64,000 nucleotides of DNA from Tolypothrix campylonemoides VB511288 (GCA_000828075.3 JXCB02000001.1:949670-1013669); one strand, 5' to 3'. Counted from the first letter of the stretch, positions 1 through 10,710 are shown. Made by a program: numbers and translations. The notes: generated from the letters alone by a model not told the origin.

Positions 1-326
1 GTATATATTTTTCTTTTAAACAGGTGATTCTATTTGTTGCGCTTGTCTCGATTTAACCCCTAGCTTTTGACAAGATTTTTGTTTTCTTAAGAAAGAACTC
101 ACAAGTCAGAATTCAGAAACTAGAAAAAATAAGAATTCTGTACTCCTAAGTCATGATTCGGGTTATTGCACTGTGGAATTTCCGTTAAGAAAAAAGAATT
201 CTAAGCGTAGTTGACTGAATTCTCCAAATTTATCCTTGAAATCATTCTGATTTATGTGTTCTTCTCAATCCTTGTTTTTGTGATTGATAATTAACATAGT
301 TTATTTATACATGACATTGTAGAGAT
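1..326. other. AT-rich non-coding stretch at the window edge
   Basis: No coding region, RNA gene or clear repeat was recognised. It is AT-rich and ends just before the first gene, so it probably holds that gene's promoter; no motif could be assigned with confidence. Confidence 0.5.
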
Positions 327-1277
327 ATGTTAAGAACAACTTCACAAAATCTTAACAATTTAGGATTAGCTCAAAAGCTAACCATACTACTACTTGTAAT
401 ATTTCTAGGAGGAATTACCTTTAGTGGTATTGCTTTGGCTAATATCCTGAATTATAAAGCTCAAAATGAAATTACTTCCAATGCTTTATTGCTGTTGCGA
501 ACTCTAAACTCTGTTCGTTATTATACAAACACTGAAGTGACTCCACACTTGCAGGCGAGTTTAGGGGATCAGGGGTTTTTGCCGCAAACTGTTCCTGCTT
601 ATTCGTCCCGTAAAGTTTTTGATCTCCTACGTAAAGATAACAATTCCTATCAGGACTTTTTGTATAAAGAAGCAATGCTAAATCCCACTAATCCTCAAGA
701 CATGGCTGATAGCTTTGAAAAAGCAATTATACAAAATTTCGCTCTTAAGAAAAATATGCAACAAACATCAGGATATCGTTCTTTTCAGGGAGAAAAATAC
801 TTTTATGTTGCTCGCCCCTTAGCTATCAATGATGGTAGTTGCTTGAGATGTCACAGTACCCCTGAAGTTGCACCCAAGGAAATGATTAAGATCTATGGAG
901 ATCTTAATGGTATGGGGTGGAAATTGAATGAAGTTCTGGGGACTCAAATTGTTTCTGTACCAACGAATGAAGTTTTGCAGAAAACTCGTCAATCTTTGAT
1001 TTTGGTGATGGGTATTGTGACGATCATTTTTGCGATCGCCATCTACATGGCTAACTTTTGGCTGAAGCAGTATGTTGTTCGACCAATCAAACGCGTCGTT
1101 AGGGTTGCAGAAGCTGTAAGTACGGGTGATATGGAGGCTGATTTTGAGAAAGTATCTAACGATGAAGTCGGCAGTTTGGTGGAAGCCTTTACACGTATGA
1201 AGTTGAGTTTGGTGATGGCAATTAGAAGGTTGGAACAATACCGTATAGACCATCGCGAATCCCACGATAAGTTATGA
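327..1277 (+). CDS. Membrane heme sensor protein, Tll0287-like (DUF3365) domain plus HAMP
   Basis: A 316-residue membrane protein. A first transmembrane helix (about residues 16-40) is followed by an extracytoplasmic Tll0287-like domain with a c-type heme motif CLRCH at 172-176, then a second helix (about 223-245) and a HAMP linker (about 245-300). The protein stops after HAMP with no kinase, cyclase or chemotaxis output. Known family members bind heme covalently and are thought to sense redox state or ligands. Here the signal presumably passes through HAMP to a separate partner (inference). A paralogue of the same architecture lies at 24361-25251. The family call is firm; the ligand is unknown. 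Confidence 0.85.
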   Translation: MLRTTSQNLNNLGLAQKLTILLLVIFLGGITFSGIALANILNYKAQNEITSNALLLLRTLNSVRYYTNTEVTPHLQASLGDQGFLPQTVPAYSSRKVFDLLRKDNNSYQDFLYKEAMLNPTNPQDMADSFEKAIIQNFALKKNMQQTSGYRSFQGEKYFYVARPLAINDGSCLRCHSTPEVAPKEMIKIYGDLNGMGWKLNEVLGTQIVSVPTNEVLQKTRQSLILVMGIVTIIFAIAIYMANFWLKQYVVRPIKRVVRVAEAVSTGDMEADFEKVSNDEVGSLVEAFTRMKLSLVMAIRRLEQYRIDHRESHDKL

Positions 1278-1334
1278 CGGTGCTAAAGTTGTAGAATATT
1301 AAAGCAAAAATTGAGCTAGTTGTTCTAACTTGTT

Positions 1335-2363
1335 TCAAGCGGTGGGTAAAGTTTTGGTGGAAGTGGCTTGAGGCATTTGTAGCGGACGTTTAGCTCCGAC
1401 GACTCGGCGCAAATCTCGCCAGATTTGGGTAGCAGCCAATGCCCCATCCGCTGCGGCAACTACAATTTGATTCAGTCCGACTTTGAGATCGCCGATCGCA
1501 AAGATGCGAGGATGGGAGGTACGTGCCATTTTATCAGTGACCAAATTGCTGCCTTGCTTTTCTAGATTGAACTTTTCTAGATAATCAGCGTGATACTTCG
1601 ATCCCATTGAAATCAATCCAGCATCTAGTCCTATCACCCTGCCATCTTCTAGTTCCACACCGTTCATTTGATGGTCTTCACCTAAGAATTGCTTGATTGG
1701 GGTTTCGACCACCTGATAGCCGTGCTCGTGTAATTTCTGACGCAACTCATCTGCGACTTCAAACAGTTTCTGAGTGAACAACGTGATATGAGGGGTAAAC
1801 CAACCAAGTGGAAAAACTACTTCCGCATTGCTGAGACTGTTGGCAAATACTCCCACTTGTTTATCATTCATTTCATAACCATCACAAATTAAACAGACGT
1901 GCAGATTGTAGCCTGCATAGTCATACACGTTTCGCATATTGTCTAAGTTAGGTAAGTAGTCAATGATGCCACTGGCAGCAACCAGGTACTTCGAGCGGAA
2001 CGTCTGATAGATACTGTCATGTCTGCCAATTTTGACCCGCACAGCAAAAGTTTCTCCCTCATCTACGATGTCCTCTACAAAGCCATCGAGCATATCACCG
2101 CCGAGCGAGAGGTAGTGTTCCTTACCTTGCCGCAGCAAAGATCGCCCTGGGGTATCCGGTGGCAATCCGAGATAATTATGGAGTTCTTGCATCCAGAAGG
2201 AACGGGCTTTGCCTTTGTCGATTATCAAACTCGAAAGAAGATAGCGTTGCAGGTAAATGCCAGCAGACAAGCCACCTGCTCCACCACCGACAACAATCAC
2301 GTCATAAACATGATCAGCACGTTCTGAAAGATTTTGCTTTGTCAGTTTCATAGGACGCTCCAA
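1335..2363 (-). CDS. Thioredoxin-reductase-like FAD/NAD(P)H oxidoreductase
   Basis: A 342-residue flavoprotein of the TrxB-like pyridine nucleotide-disulfide family. The N-terminal FAD Rossmann motif VVGGGAGG lies near residues 24-31, a CLIC pair at 157-160 sits before a DG step as in the CxxC site of thioredoxin reductases, and the C-terminal FAD motif (IFAIGDL) is near residue 295. Length is slightly above the usual 310-320. An internal start at the fifth residue (MKLTK) is equally plausible. The substrate could be a thioredoxin-like protein, but ferredoxin/flavin-thioredoxin reductase types and oxidases in natural-product loci look similar. It stands alone, with a 280-base gap to the porin gene. 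It is not an L-amino acid oxidase of the VioA/RebO type. Confidence 0.8.
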   Translation of the reverse strand: MERPMKLTKQNLSERADHVYDVIVVGGGAGGLSAGIYLQRYLLSSLIIDKGKARSFWMQELHNYLGLPPDTPGRSLLRQGKEHYLSLGGDMLDGFVEDIVDEGETFAVRVKIGRHDSIYQTFRSKYLVAASGIIDYLPNLDNMRNVYDYAGYNLHVCLICDGYEMNDKQVGVFANSLSNAEVVFPLGWFTPHITLFTQKLFEVADELRQKLHEHGYQVVETPIKQFLGEDHQMNGVELEDGRVIGLDAGLISMGSKYHADYLEKFNLEKQGSNLVTDKMARTSHPRIFAIGDLKVGLNQIVVAAADGALAATQIWRDLRRVVGAKRPLQMPQATSTKTLPTA

Positions 2364-2645
2364 AATGCGATCGCTTTCTACAAATTAATCCTGATTAGGC
2401 ACAAAAGCGCTCTTCCATTACTCTCTTCAGATAAAAAAGAATAATCATTGCTACACAAGAGTTTCAGGCAAAACTGATTATATAGCGCAACTCAATTGAT
2501 CGTTAGTTAACGGTGATGGTTCTACAGTAGTTTGTACCATAATTTTGCAACCTTCACGTTATAAGAACGACGCATGAAGAGTAGCAAGCACGCTATGTGC
2601 TTACTACAAATTAAGATTAAGAAAGCAGTTATTTTTTTGATGCTT

Positions 2646-4496
2646 TTAAAAGGAAAATACTGTACGGAGTGTACCTGTCACAATTGTGCCGTTGCTTTCT
2701 TCATTTCCTGCATGGGTAATGACTTGAACTGTTGGTGTGACTTGGATATTTTGACTAAACGGGTAGTTATAAAACGCCTCGAAATTGGTCTGAGTTGAAT
2801 TGCCGATTTGATTGACAACAAATGGCTGACCAACTGCAACTCCGGCTATTGCACCGCGTGTAAACAAATCTCGCACCCCAACCCCTGCCATCCAGTAATT
2901 GGGTTTGATGTCGCCAAAGGCGGTGTTATCAAAGTTACCGTAACCGTAGCGACCAAAAATACCAAACTTTTCTGCGAGGGTCAGTTCAACATTCACGCCA
3001 TAACTATCAAAGCGGTTGCTAAATAGTTCGCCACCACTATATTGCAGACGTACGGCGAATGCCCTCGAAGGGGCATATTCTAGTTCTACAGTACCTTGAA
3101 AAGTATCTCCAAAAAAGCCGCGATCGCCTGTACTAACATTAACAGTGGGATCACCAACAGCAGCCCTAAATTGCCTAGGATATAGTATACCTGGGAATGT
3201 TGAAAGACCCTGAAGCACTCCCCCTCCCTGTTGGGTAGGATTGGCTGGGTCTGTTGCGGCATATACCGCCCGCAGAGAAAATGGTCCATTACCAGGTTTC
3301 CAATCAATTGCTGCGCCTGCACTCGCACCGTTAATTGGGAACAGAACAAAGTTATTTACAAAAGCGAGAGTGCTAAAGTCTCGGAAACTGAGGTAAGCGT
3401 AACTGTTGAAGTCAACAAAATCGGTTGGGAAAAAACTTGGACCAACAGAGACCCTAAAGTCTTTAGCGAGTAGAAAGCTGTAATACAGTCTACTGATCTC
3501 TATATCACCATTTGTGGGTGGCTTGATTGAGTAGTCTAAAACACTGCCAAAATTTGGCTCGAGTAAACCCGCCGCATTGTCTTTCCCAGCATCATTTGGA
3601 TTATTATTAAGACCAGTTCCAGTGTCGAGTCGAATTTTGAGCAAATCACTTCCACGAAAGCTCGTGTTTAAATCTATACCTGCTCGGAACAAGATTGTGG
3701 GATTAGGTTGGCTGGTGATTGGATTAGCTGTGGGGGGTTGGGCTGGGTCAATAATACGTCTGCCATCAAACCCACCAGCATTCACAGAGATAATTGCCTG
3801 ACCACTAAGTTTAGTCGTTGTAGAAAACTGATTGGCTTCGAGTTCAGCGCTACGTGCTTCTAGCACATCTACCCGACCTCGTAAAGTTGCTAACTCAGCA
3901 GTGAACTCTTCCTGTAGCTTTTGCAAAGTTGCTAAGTCTTCTTTTCTGACCAAATCTGTTGTTGCGGTCGCTATCAATTCATTAATCCGGTCCAAGCAAG
4001 CATTGAGTCCAGCCGCAAACTCATAACGCGTCATCGCGCGATTCCCGCGATAAGTACCATTTGGATACCCAGCAATACAACCATAGCGTTCAACCAGTGA
4101 CTGCAATGCCTGAAATGCCCAATCAGTAGGTTGGACATCACTCAGTTGATTAACATTTGTCACCTGGCTGATTCCAGGCGTGCTTTTTTTAACCTGGTTT
4201 TGACTAACGAAGTTTCCTGCACCACCTGAAGCGGAAGGTATTTCACTGGGTTGGGCATTACTCAGTTGATTGACATTTGTCACCTGGTTCATTTCAGGTG
4301 TGTTTTTTTGAACCTGATTTTGACTGACTAAATTTGCTGCACCATTTGAAGCGGAGGGTATCTGCGCCCTTGTTGAATGGGTTCCTAAAAGTAATAAACT
4401 CAGCACGCTGACTCCAGAAGCAATTGTATGAGCCAGAAATTTTTCGTACACTTGGGCTTTTACAGTAGGATTTTCAGACACTTTTTTCTTCTGCAT
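2646..4496 (-). CDS. SLH-domain outer-membrane porin (OprB-like, iron-uptake porin type)
   Basis: A 616-residue protein with an N-terminal export signal (hydrophobic stretch about residues 21-44), an SLH domain (about 118-180, with YGCIAGYPNGTYRGNRAMTR) that anchors such porins to the cell wall, a short coiled coil (about 180-222), and a C-terminal beta-barrel of the carbohydrate-selective OprB/iron-uptake porin type ending in FSF, the aromatic C-terminal signature of outer-membrane barrels. It belongs to the large cyanobacterial porin family that lets small solutes and inorganic ions across the outer membrane. Between signal and SLH there is an exact-period duplication of 40 residues. The next gene upstream (trpB) is 327 bases away, so it is probably its own transcription unit. 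Confidence 0.9.
   Translation of the reverse strand: MQKKKVSENPTVKAQVYEKFLAHTIASGVSVLSLLLLGTHSTRAQIPSASNGAANLVSQNQVQKNTPEMNQVTNVNQLSNAQPSEIPSASGGAGNFVSQNQVKKSTPGISQVTNVNQLSDVQPTDWAFQALQSLVERYGCIAGYPNGTYRGNRAMTRYEFAAGLNACLDRINELIATATTDLVRKEDLATLQKLQEEFTAELATLRGRVDVLEARSAELEANQFSTTTKLSGQAIISVNAGGFDGRRIIDPAQPPTANPITSQPNPTILFRAGIDLNTSFRGSDLLKIRLDTGTGLNNNPNDAGKDNAAGLLEPNFGSVLDYSIKPPTNGDIEISRLYYSFLLAKDFRVSVGPSFFPTDFVDFNSYAYLSFRDFSTLAFVNNFVLFPINGASAGAAIDWKPGNGPFSLRAVYAATDPANPTQQGGGVLQGLSTFPGILYPRQFRAAVGDPTVNVSTGDRGFFGDTFQGTVELEYAPSRAFAVRLQYSGGELFSNRFDSYGVNVELTLAEKFGIFGRYGYGNFDNTAFGDIKPNYWMAGVGVRDLFTRGAIAGVAVGQPFVVNQIGNSTQTNFEAFYNYPFSQNIQVTPTVQVITHAGNEESNGTIVTGTLRTVFSF
4119..4358 (-). repeat. Two tandem 120-bp copies within the porin gene (40-residue repeat)
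   Basis: Residues 47-86 and 87-126 of the porin are two copies of one 40-residue unit (shared pieces VSQNQV and QVTNVNQLS). The period is exactly 120 bases, which keeps the frame. It lies in the linker before the SLH domain. Confidence 0.9.
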
Positions 4497-4753
4497 CTCG
4501 TTAATTTTGATATCAAAAATTAAAATTTTGTGTGAGGAGAAATGATAATAATTTTAGACACTTTGAAACTAAAGTGCCTAAACTTGAAAAAAGTCGTTTA
4601 ACGACAAACTTATTATCTAATAAAACTAACTGAAAAAAGCAGGAAATGTCTTAAAATTAAAAATCTGAGCATATTGCATGATGTTTTCAACCTCACAACC
4701 AATTATTTATAGCAATTCTATCTAATTTGTGTGAAATTGCCTGCGCGAGCGCC

Positions 4754-4786
4754 AGATTCCCGACTTCTTCAAGAAGTCGGGAATCT
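4754..4786. repeat. Perfect 16-bp-arm palindrome, dispersed copy 1
   Basis: Arms 4754-4769 and 4771-4786 are perfect inverted copies (core CCCGACTTCTT) around a single C, followed by TTGTTGTTCA. The same palindrome with the same right flank occurs at 61540-61568, so it is a dispersed element and not only a terminator. It sits 37 bases after the trpB stop codon on the trpB strand, where it could still act as a terminator. The rest of 4497-4823 shows nothing else. Confidence 0.8.
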
Positions 4787-4823
4787 TGTTGTTCACGAAT
4801 GATTTAGGATTCCTATATCAGCG

Positions 4824-6071
4824 TTAAAAAGTATCCAAGAATTTCGCAACTGTTTGCACATCCTTGTCACCACGTCCAGAACAGTTGATAACAATTCTGG
4901 GGCTACCAGTCAATTGCGGACAAAGAGTTTCTAGGAAAGCAATGGCGTGGGATGTTTCCAGTGCCGGAATAATCCCTTCGAGTTGCGACAGACGCTTAAA
5001 TGCTTCCAATGCTTGCTGGTCAGTTATACTGTAATATTCAGCACGTTGAACATCCTTTAAATAACTATGTTCTGGACCGACACCAGGATAATCTAACCCA
5101 GCACTGACAGAGTGTGCTTCGATAATTTGACCATCCTCATCTTGCAGAAGATAACTCATTGCTCCGTGCAAAACACCGGGTCTACCAAGTGTCAAAGTTG
5201 CCGCGTGTTTTTCAGTATCAATCCCTTCACCTGCTGCCTCAATTCCAATCAGGCGTACAGATGGTTCGTTGACAAATTCATGGAAAAGCCCAATAGCATT
5301 GGAACCTCCACCAACACAAGCAAGCAGAATATCTGGCAGTCCGCCCCATTTTTCTTGGGACTGGGCGCGAGTTTCCTTGCCAATGATCGCTTGAAAATCT
5401 CGCACCATCATTGGGTACGGATGGGGTCCAGCAACGGAACCTAAAATGTAGTGAGTGGTTTCTACATTCGTCACCCAATCCCGAATTGCTTCACTCGTCG
5501 CATCCTTGAGGGTTCCCGTTCCCGCCTCTACAGGACTGACTTCTGCCCCCATCAATCGCATCCGAAAGACATTCAAGGCTTGTCGTTCCATGTCATGGAT
5601 GCCCATGTAAATCAAGCACTTCAAGCCAAAACGAGCGCAGACTGTCGCGGTTGCAACACCATGCTGACCTGCTCCGGTTTCCGCAATAATCCGCTGTTTG
5701 CCCATACGTTTCGCGAGTAACACCTGAGCTAAGGCGTTATTAATTTTGTGAGCGCCTGTATGGTTTAAATCTTCTCGCTTTAAATAAATTTGCGGTCCTG
5801 TGCCATCTGGCTTCGCATAGTGTTTGGTGAGGCGTTCCGCAAAGTAGAGGGGGGTAGCGCGTCCAACGTAGTCGTGTAAGAGTGCCTGTAGTTCGTTTTG
5901 AAAATCCGGGTCGTTGCGGTATTTCTGATACGCGGTTTCTAATTCACTAAGTGCTGGCATTAATGTTTCAGGGACATACTTACCCCCAAATTGACCAAAC
6001 CGACCGAGGATATCTGGTTGCTGATGAGTCTGTGGAGTAGAAAGATTTGTGTTTTGAGTGTTTGCTAACAT
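4824..6071 (-). CDS. trpB: Tryptophan synthase beta chain
   Basis: A 415-residue PLP enzyme joining indole and serine to make L-tryptophan, in complex with TrpA in the cytoplasm. The PLP lysine is K109 in [10 protein letters not shown], and the glycine-rich phosphate-binding loop ([10 protein letters not shown]) is present. The start is supported by an upstream AGGA. It is the last gene of the minus-strand set aroF-trpEG-trpC-trpA-trpB. In the scytonemin clusters of Nostocales such a trp set is a second copy beside the housekeeping genes; whether that holds here needs the rest of the genome. No key residue seems missing. Confidence 0.96.
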   Translation of the reverse strand: MLANTQNTNLSTPQTHQQPDILGRFGQFGGKYVPETLMPALSELETAYQKYRNDPDFQNELQALLHDYVGRATPLYFAERLTKHYAKPDGTGPQIYLKREDLNHTGAHKINNALAQVLLAKRMGKQRIIAETGAGQHGVATATVCARFGLKCLIYMGIHDMERQALNVFRMRLMGAEVSPVEAGTGTLKDATSEAIRDWVTNVETTHYILGSVAGPHPYPMMVRDFQAIIGKETRAQSQEKWGGLPDILLACVGGGSNAIGLFHEFVNEPSVRLIGIEAAGEGIDTEKHAATLTLGRPGVLHGAMSYLLQDEDGQIIEAHSVSAGLDYPGVGPEHSYLKDVQRAEYYSITDQQALEAFKRLSQLEGIIPALETSHAIAFLETLCPQLTGSPRIVINCSGRGDKDVQTVAKFLDTF

Positions 6072-6208
6072 GAAATTTCCTAAATTTGTAATATGGAGTT
6101 TAAAATTTTCAGGGCTTATGCCAAAAAGCTCAGTTTATTGAACCGCAGAGGGGCAGAGAACGCAGAGAAAAATATGAGAGAGAATGCGTAAGCCCTAAAT
6201 GGTTAATT

Positions 6209-7018
6209 TTAAATTTTTACAGTGGGGGTAATAGATGCCTTCAAATCGTTACAAAAATCTCTAATAGCTCGCAGCCCGCGATATGCTGTACTTTCTCCCA
6301 AGCGTTGCACAAAGGCGCTTCCCACAATCACTGCATCTGCGCCCCAGTCTTTAACTTGACGAGCTTGTTCTGGAGTGGAAATGCCAAAACCAACAGCAAT
6401 TGGCTTGTCAGTTACACTGCGGATTTGAGTGAGTACGTCTTTCACCCGCGTTTGCAACTCGGAGCGTACACCTGTAACACCTGTGACACTAACTAGGTAA
6501 ATAAAACCACGAGATTGACGGGCGATCGCCTCAATTCGTTCTTTTGAGCTGTTAGGAGTGACTAACAATGTGACTTCAATTCCTTCAGTATCAGCTTGCT
6601 GTAACAAATTATCTGCTTCTTCCAAAGGTAAATCGGGTACAACCAACCCCTTGATTCCAGAAGCTGCAACTTGCTTAAGAAACTGCTGGACACCTAGATT
6701 TAAAATTGGGTTGTAATAAGTAAACAGGATGATAGGCGATCGCAACTTACGAGTAGCTGACTGCGCCATTTCTAAAACATCAGCTAAGCGAGTCCCCCTT
6801 TTAAGGGCGCGAGTCGCAGCCGCTTGAATCACAGGTCCATCAGCCAATGGATCAGAATAGGGAACTCCCAGTTCAATAAAATCTGCACCAGTTGCATCCA
6901 AAATTCCCAACGCTTCGGCTGTCGTTTCCAAATCAGGATCGCCAGCTGTAATAAAAGGAATTAAAGCGCATTGGTTTTGTGCGCGTAAAGATTTAAAGTG
7001 TCCGGAAATAGTACTCAT
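6209..7018 (-). CDS. trpA: Tryptophan synthase alpha chain
   Basis: A 269-residue TIM-barrel enzyme that cleaves indole-3-glycerol phosphate and passes indole to TrpB. The catalytic residues E49 (ELGVPYSDP) and D60 (ADGPVIQ) are both present, at the same numbers as in the Salmonella enzyme, and the phosphate loop GFGIS is visible. It lies 137 bases before trpB and 71 bases after trpC on the same strand, so the three are probably cotranscribed. Length is normal. Confidence 0.96.
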   Translation of the reverse strand: MSTISGHFKSLRAQNQCALIPFITAGDPDLETTAEALGILDATGADFIELGVPYSDPLADGPVIQAAATRALKRGTRLADVLEMAQSATRKLRSPIILFTYYNPILNLGVQQFLKQVAASGIKGLVVPDLPLEEADNLLQQADTEGIEVTLLVTPNSSKERIEAIARQSRGFIYLVSVTGVTGVRSELQTRVKDVLTQIRSVTDKPIAVGFGISTPEQARQVKDWGADAVIVGSAFVQRLGESTAYRGLRAIRDFCNDLKASITPTVKI

Positions 7019-7089
7019 TTTAATTAACTACCGAAAGCCAACAATAAGTTAATAAGGGAAAGACAGAATCAAAAATGCAATATTCAACA

Positions 7090-7941
7090 TCAATGAATCC
7101 TTAATTCCTTAACAGCTTGCTCCAAATCAGCTTGCTTAACTAAAGATTCTCCAATCAATACAGCTTCAGCTCCCGCTTGGGCGACAAAAGCTAAATCAGA
7201 AGATGTATACAAACCAGACTCACTGACAACCGTAATGTCTAAACTTCTTAATTTTTCTTTACGTTCTGACAACAAGTGTTTAGTCGTTTCTAAGTCAAGG
7301 CTAAAGTCTTCCAAATTGCGGTTGTTAATGCCAACGAGTTGCACATTTGATAATGCCAGCACTCGGTCAAGTTCAGTTAAAGTATGCACTTCCACCAAGG
7401 CAGTCATGCCTAAATCATGAATAATATGCAGAAAATCTTGCAGTGTTTCGTCGCTTAAAATAGCTGCAATCAATAGCACTGCATCTGCACCATTGACTCG
7501 TGCTTTGTAAATTTGGTAAGGGTCTATGACAAACTCTTTGCAAAGTAGCGGCAAACCTACACTGTTTCTAATAAGTCGCAAATTTTCAAAACTGCCTTGA
7601 AAAAATTTCTCGTCAGTTAACACAGAAATACAACTTGCACCACCTCGCTCATATGCAGAAGCAATTTTCACCGGTTCAAAATCAGCACGAATGACTCCTT
7701 TACTTGGTGAGGCTTTCTTGACCTCCGCAATAATGCTGGGCTTGATGGGATTTTGCCGTAAAGCATTCAAGAAATTTCGCACAGCAGGAGCAAGGCTAAT
7801 TTGAAGTTTTAAATCGGAAAACGGCAGTTGCTCTTTCATGACGGCAACTTCTTGCTGTTTGTGCCAAACAATTTCTTCGAGAATATGGCCCGGTTTGGCG
7901 GACTGTGCAGTTATTTCTGGTTGAGATTGATAATTCAGCAT
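7090..7941 (-). CDS. trpC: Indole-3-glycerol phosphate synthase
   Basis: A 283-residue TIM-barrel enzyme converting CdRP to indole-3-glycerol phosphate. The signature EVKKASPS (73-80, catalytic lysine) and the later motifs [13 protein letters not shown] and INNRNLEDF are present. There is no fused TrpF domain, as is normal for cyanobacteria. It is separated from trpE by 278 bases that hold a dispersed repeat and a strong hairpin, and from trpA by 71 bases. trpD and trpF, needed between anthranilate and this step, are not in the window. Confidence 0.95.
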   Translation of the reverse strand: MLNYQSQPEITAQSAKPGHILEEIVWHKQQEVAVMKEQLPFSDLKLQISLAPAVRNFLNALRQNPIKPSIIAEVKKASPSKGVIRADFEPVKIASAYERGGASCISVLTDEKFFQGSFENLRLIRNSVGLPLLCKEFVIDPYQIYKARVNGADAVLLIAAILSDETLQDFLHIIHDLGMTALVEVHTLTELDRVLALSNVQLVGINNRNLEDFSLDLETTKHLLSERKEKLRSLDITVVSESGLYTSSDLAFVAQAGAEAVLIGESLVKQADLEQAVKELRIH

Positions 7942-8034
7942 CTTTTTTTATAGCGGTTATGAGTTGGGCGTTGCATATTTACGGAATGAACAAGCATTTT
8001 TTGTGGGATGGACTGGGTAGCCCGTCCGCTTTTA

Positions 8035-8180
8035 CCTCGTTCCCAGCCTCAGGCTGAGAATGCAGCCTTAGGAAGCTCTCTCTGGCTTAAGAGCGTTACT
8101 AGCCGCTTCAATTGCCTTTCCAGGTGGAATTACCGTGCCCGAGATTTTAGAATGGTTTTGGCTTAAGTTGACACGCATGG
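8035..8180. repeat. Dispersed intergenic repeat of about 145 bp, copy 1
   Basis: The stretch starts with CCTCGTTCCCAGCCT and ends with TTAAGTTGACAC. It aligns over its length, with drift, to 62299-62441, including GCGTTACTAGCCGC and a shared TTTTAG/GGCTTAAGTTGACAC end. Each copy opens with a short palindrome (CAGCCTCAGGCTG). It is noncoding and probably a MITE-like element. Confidence 0.65.
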
Positions 8181-8186
8181 GCTAAC

Positions 8187-8209
8187 TACCCCCCTTACAA
8201 AGGGGGGTA
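8187..8209. terminator. GC-rich hairpin just after trpEG
   Basis: Arms 8187-8196 and 8200-8209 are a perfect 10-bp stem (TACCCCCCTT/AAGGGGGGTA) with a 3-base loop, beginning 11 bases after the trpE stop on the minus strand. There is no U-tract, so it may attenuate or stabilise the mRNA between trpE and trpC more than end it. Confidence 0.45.
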
Positions 8210-8219
8210 GGGGGGGATC

Positions 8220-10415
8220 TTATGCAACAAGTGAAGAGGGGAGTTTAGTAGTTAATGCACGTACTACGTTTGTCACAATTGTTAATCCGACTCCTTCTGC
8301 CAAAGTCATGATAGATTCTGGATGGAATTGAACACCGACAATTGGTAATGTTTGATGCTCAATGCCCATAATCACACCATCCGCAGACATAGCTGTTACT
8401 TTGAGTTCTGCAGGTAGGCTTTCTGGTAGGGCATACAACGAGTGGTATCTACCAACTTCAAAGGATTGTGGTAAGTTTTTAAAGGCAACAGAATCTGAAT
8501 CAACAACAGATACCTGAGATACCTTACCATGCTGAGGATAATCCAAAACTCCTAGTTTTCCGCCGTGTGCCTCGACTATTGACTGTAATCCCAAACACAC
8601 GCCAAATATAGGAATTTCCCGTTTTTTGCAGATGGCAATTGTATCAGCTACACGAAAGTCACTTGGTTTTCCAGGACCGGGAGATAAAACAACCAAGTCG
8701 GGTTTTTCTGCATCAAAAACTGATTCTGCAAAACCATGCCGTAATGTTGTCACTGTAGCACCAGTTTGGCGAATGTAATTTGCTAAGGTGTGAACAAATG
8801 AGTCTTCATAGTCAATTAGCAAGACACGCTTCTTGGCTACTGGATTCGCTTCTTGAATGTCAAGGTTTGACAATTTTGATAAATCTGCACTCTTAGGACT
8901 TACTGTACGAAGTGTTTGGAATAACGCACCAGCTTTAGTAAGAGTTTCTTGTGCTTCGGCTTCTGGTTCTGAATCATAAAGAACCGTTGCACCGACTCGC
9001 ACCTGTGCAACTGAGTCCTTGAGTCGGATAGTTCGTAAAATCAAACCAGTATTCAAGTTGCCTTTAAAACTTAAGCCCCCAACAGCTCCACCATACCACC
9101 GTCTGGGGCTGCGCTCATTTTGCTCGAGAAACTGCATCGCAGAACGTTTTGGTGCTCCTGTGACTGTAACAGCCCACAGATGGGTGAGGAATGCATCCAA
9201 AGCATCAGATTCCGGTTTCAGTATACCTTCAACATGGTCTACTGTATGGATAAGATGGCTATACATTTCAATTTGGCGACGACCAATCACTCGCACAGAG
9301 CCTGGCTCACAAATCCGCGACTTATCGTTGCGGTCTACGTCAGTACACATGGTAAGTTCAGATTCATCTTTGCGCGAGTTCAGCAGCTTCTGAATTTGCG
9401 CCGCATCACTAATTGCATCTTGTCCCCGGCGAATCGTTCCACTGATTGGGCAAGTTTCAACACGCCTGCCGTCAACACGCACAAACATTTCTGGAGATGC
9501 ACCAATCAAATATTCTCCACCTAAATTAAAGATAAATCCATAGGGACTAGGATTAATCTCCTTGAGAATTCGGAAAAGTTCGGTTGGGGGTTTTTCGCAG
9601 GCTTGAAAGAAGCTTTGACTAGGAACAACTTCAAATAAATCGCCACGACGGAAGTAATCAAGGGCTTTGGTAACTTGTCCCTCATATTCACCGCTTTCAT
9701 GGTCAGAGGCTTGAGTGACACTGAGGCGCTGACCTCGGTAATCGATCACTTCACCTGTGCGAGGTAAATCCCTAGTGCTACCAATCTTGGTCACGAAATC
9801 ATACTGCAAACGAAATGCCTGTTGTAGGTGGTAGTCAACAACTAACAATTCATCAGGCAGATATAGTACTAAATCCCTTTGGTCTGCTGCACGTTCCAGA
9901 TGCTTTGGCATTTGCTCAAACTGAAAAACCAAGTCATAGCCAAATGCGCCATAAAGTCCCAGATTTTCGTCTTCTGGACTGTAGAAGATAGATAATATCT
10001 CGCGAACCACACTGAAAACAGATGGTTGTCTGCTGCGTTCTTCTTCTGAAAATAAACGTTCTGTTGGTTTGACGGAACCAATGATTTGGTTGTTTTGTTT
10101 ATTTACGGCTTGAAGGTATGGTTGGTCTAACAAACACTCTGCTAGATAATTTAGCAGTATCTTGCCTCGTTCGTTATGTGCCGTAATGGTAAAAGTGTTA
10201 TCGCGGGTAACAAGTTCTAAAGGTGGATTGACAAAACCGATCGCCCATCTTTTATACCGTCCTGGATATTCGTAGCTACTTGCCAGCAAGCCGCCGCGTT
10301 GGGAATCCAGACGTACCAAAACCTCTTCAATGGCGGAATCTATGGAAGTATTAGTTACAGTTCGTGATACAAATATTCCACCTTGAGTTGTGTACAAATT
10401 AGTATCAAATGGCAT
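8220..10415 (-). CDS. trpE: Fused anthranilate synthase, components I and II (TrpE-TrpG)
   Basis: A 731-residue fusion making anthranilate from chorismate and glutamine. The N-terminal TrpE part carries the chorismate-site motifs DRNDKSRICEPGSV and TVTGAPKRSAMQF; the C-terminal glutamine amidotransferase part (from about residue 530) has C607 in FGVCLGLQ and H698/E700 in FHPES. The start is supported by AGAGGT upstream. Most cyanobacterial housekeeping anthranilate synthases are separate trpE and trpG genes; the fused form is the type found in scytonemin clusters. The regulatory N-terminal part was not judged for feedback-resistance residues. Confidence 0.95.
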   Translation of the reverse strand: MPFDTNLYTTQGGIFVSRTVTNTSIDSAIEEVLVRLDSQRGGLLASSYEYPGRYKRWAIGFVNPPLELVTRDNTFTITAHNERGKILLNYLAECLLDQPYLQAVNKQNNQIIGSVKPTERLFSEEERSRQPSVFSVVREILSIFYSPEDENLGLYGAFGYDLVFQFEQMPKHLERAADQRDLVLYLPDELLVVDYHLQQAFRLQYDFVTKIGSTRDLPRTGEVIDYRGQRLSVTQASDHESGEYEGQVTKALDYFRRGDLFEVVPSQSFFQACEKPPTELFRILKEINPSPYGFIFNLGGEYLIGASPEMFVRVDGRRVETCPISGTIRRGQDAISDAAQIQKLLNSRKDESELTMCTDVDRNDKSRICEPGSVRVIGRRQIEMYSHLIHTVDHVEGILKPESDALDAFLTHLWAVTVTGAPKRSAMQFLEQNERSPRRWYGGAVGGLSFKGNLNTGLILRTIRLKDSVAQVRVGATVLYDSEPEAEAQETLTKAGALFQTLRTVSPKSADLSKLSNLDIQEANPVAKKRVLLIDYEDSFVHTLANYIRQTGATVTTLRHGFAESVFDAEKPDLVVLSPGPGKPSDFRVADTIAICKKREIPIFGVCLGLQSIVEAHGGKLGVLDYPQHGKVSQVSVVDSDSVAFKNLPQSFEVGRYHSLYALPESLPAELKVTAMSADGVIMGIEHQTLPIVGVQFHPESIMTLAEGVGLTIVTNVVRALTTKLPSSLVA

Positions 10416-10710
10416 CAGTGTTACCTCTGAAAGCTTATTTAAAAAATCATTACCAGGATAGGTTGGCTACTTGGTGGCATTCCCTGCAAGACACTGGTTA
10501 AAATCTGACGTTGATCATCATTTTTTTTGTAAGTGACTGTGGGTTGACAACAACTACTAATAAATAGGTGCAATTAAATGTGACTTATGCAGTTATGAGA
10601 AATAAATCATTCTGGAGCATTTCGCATCAAATTATGTATTGCGTCTATTTTTATTGCCGATATCACAAAAAAAGATAGATTTTTGGCAACTTTGTCAAGC
10701 AGTTTTTACA

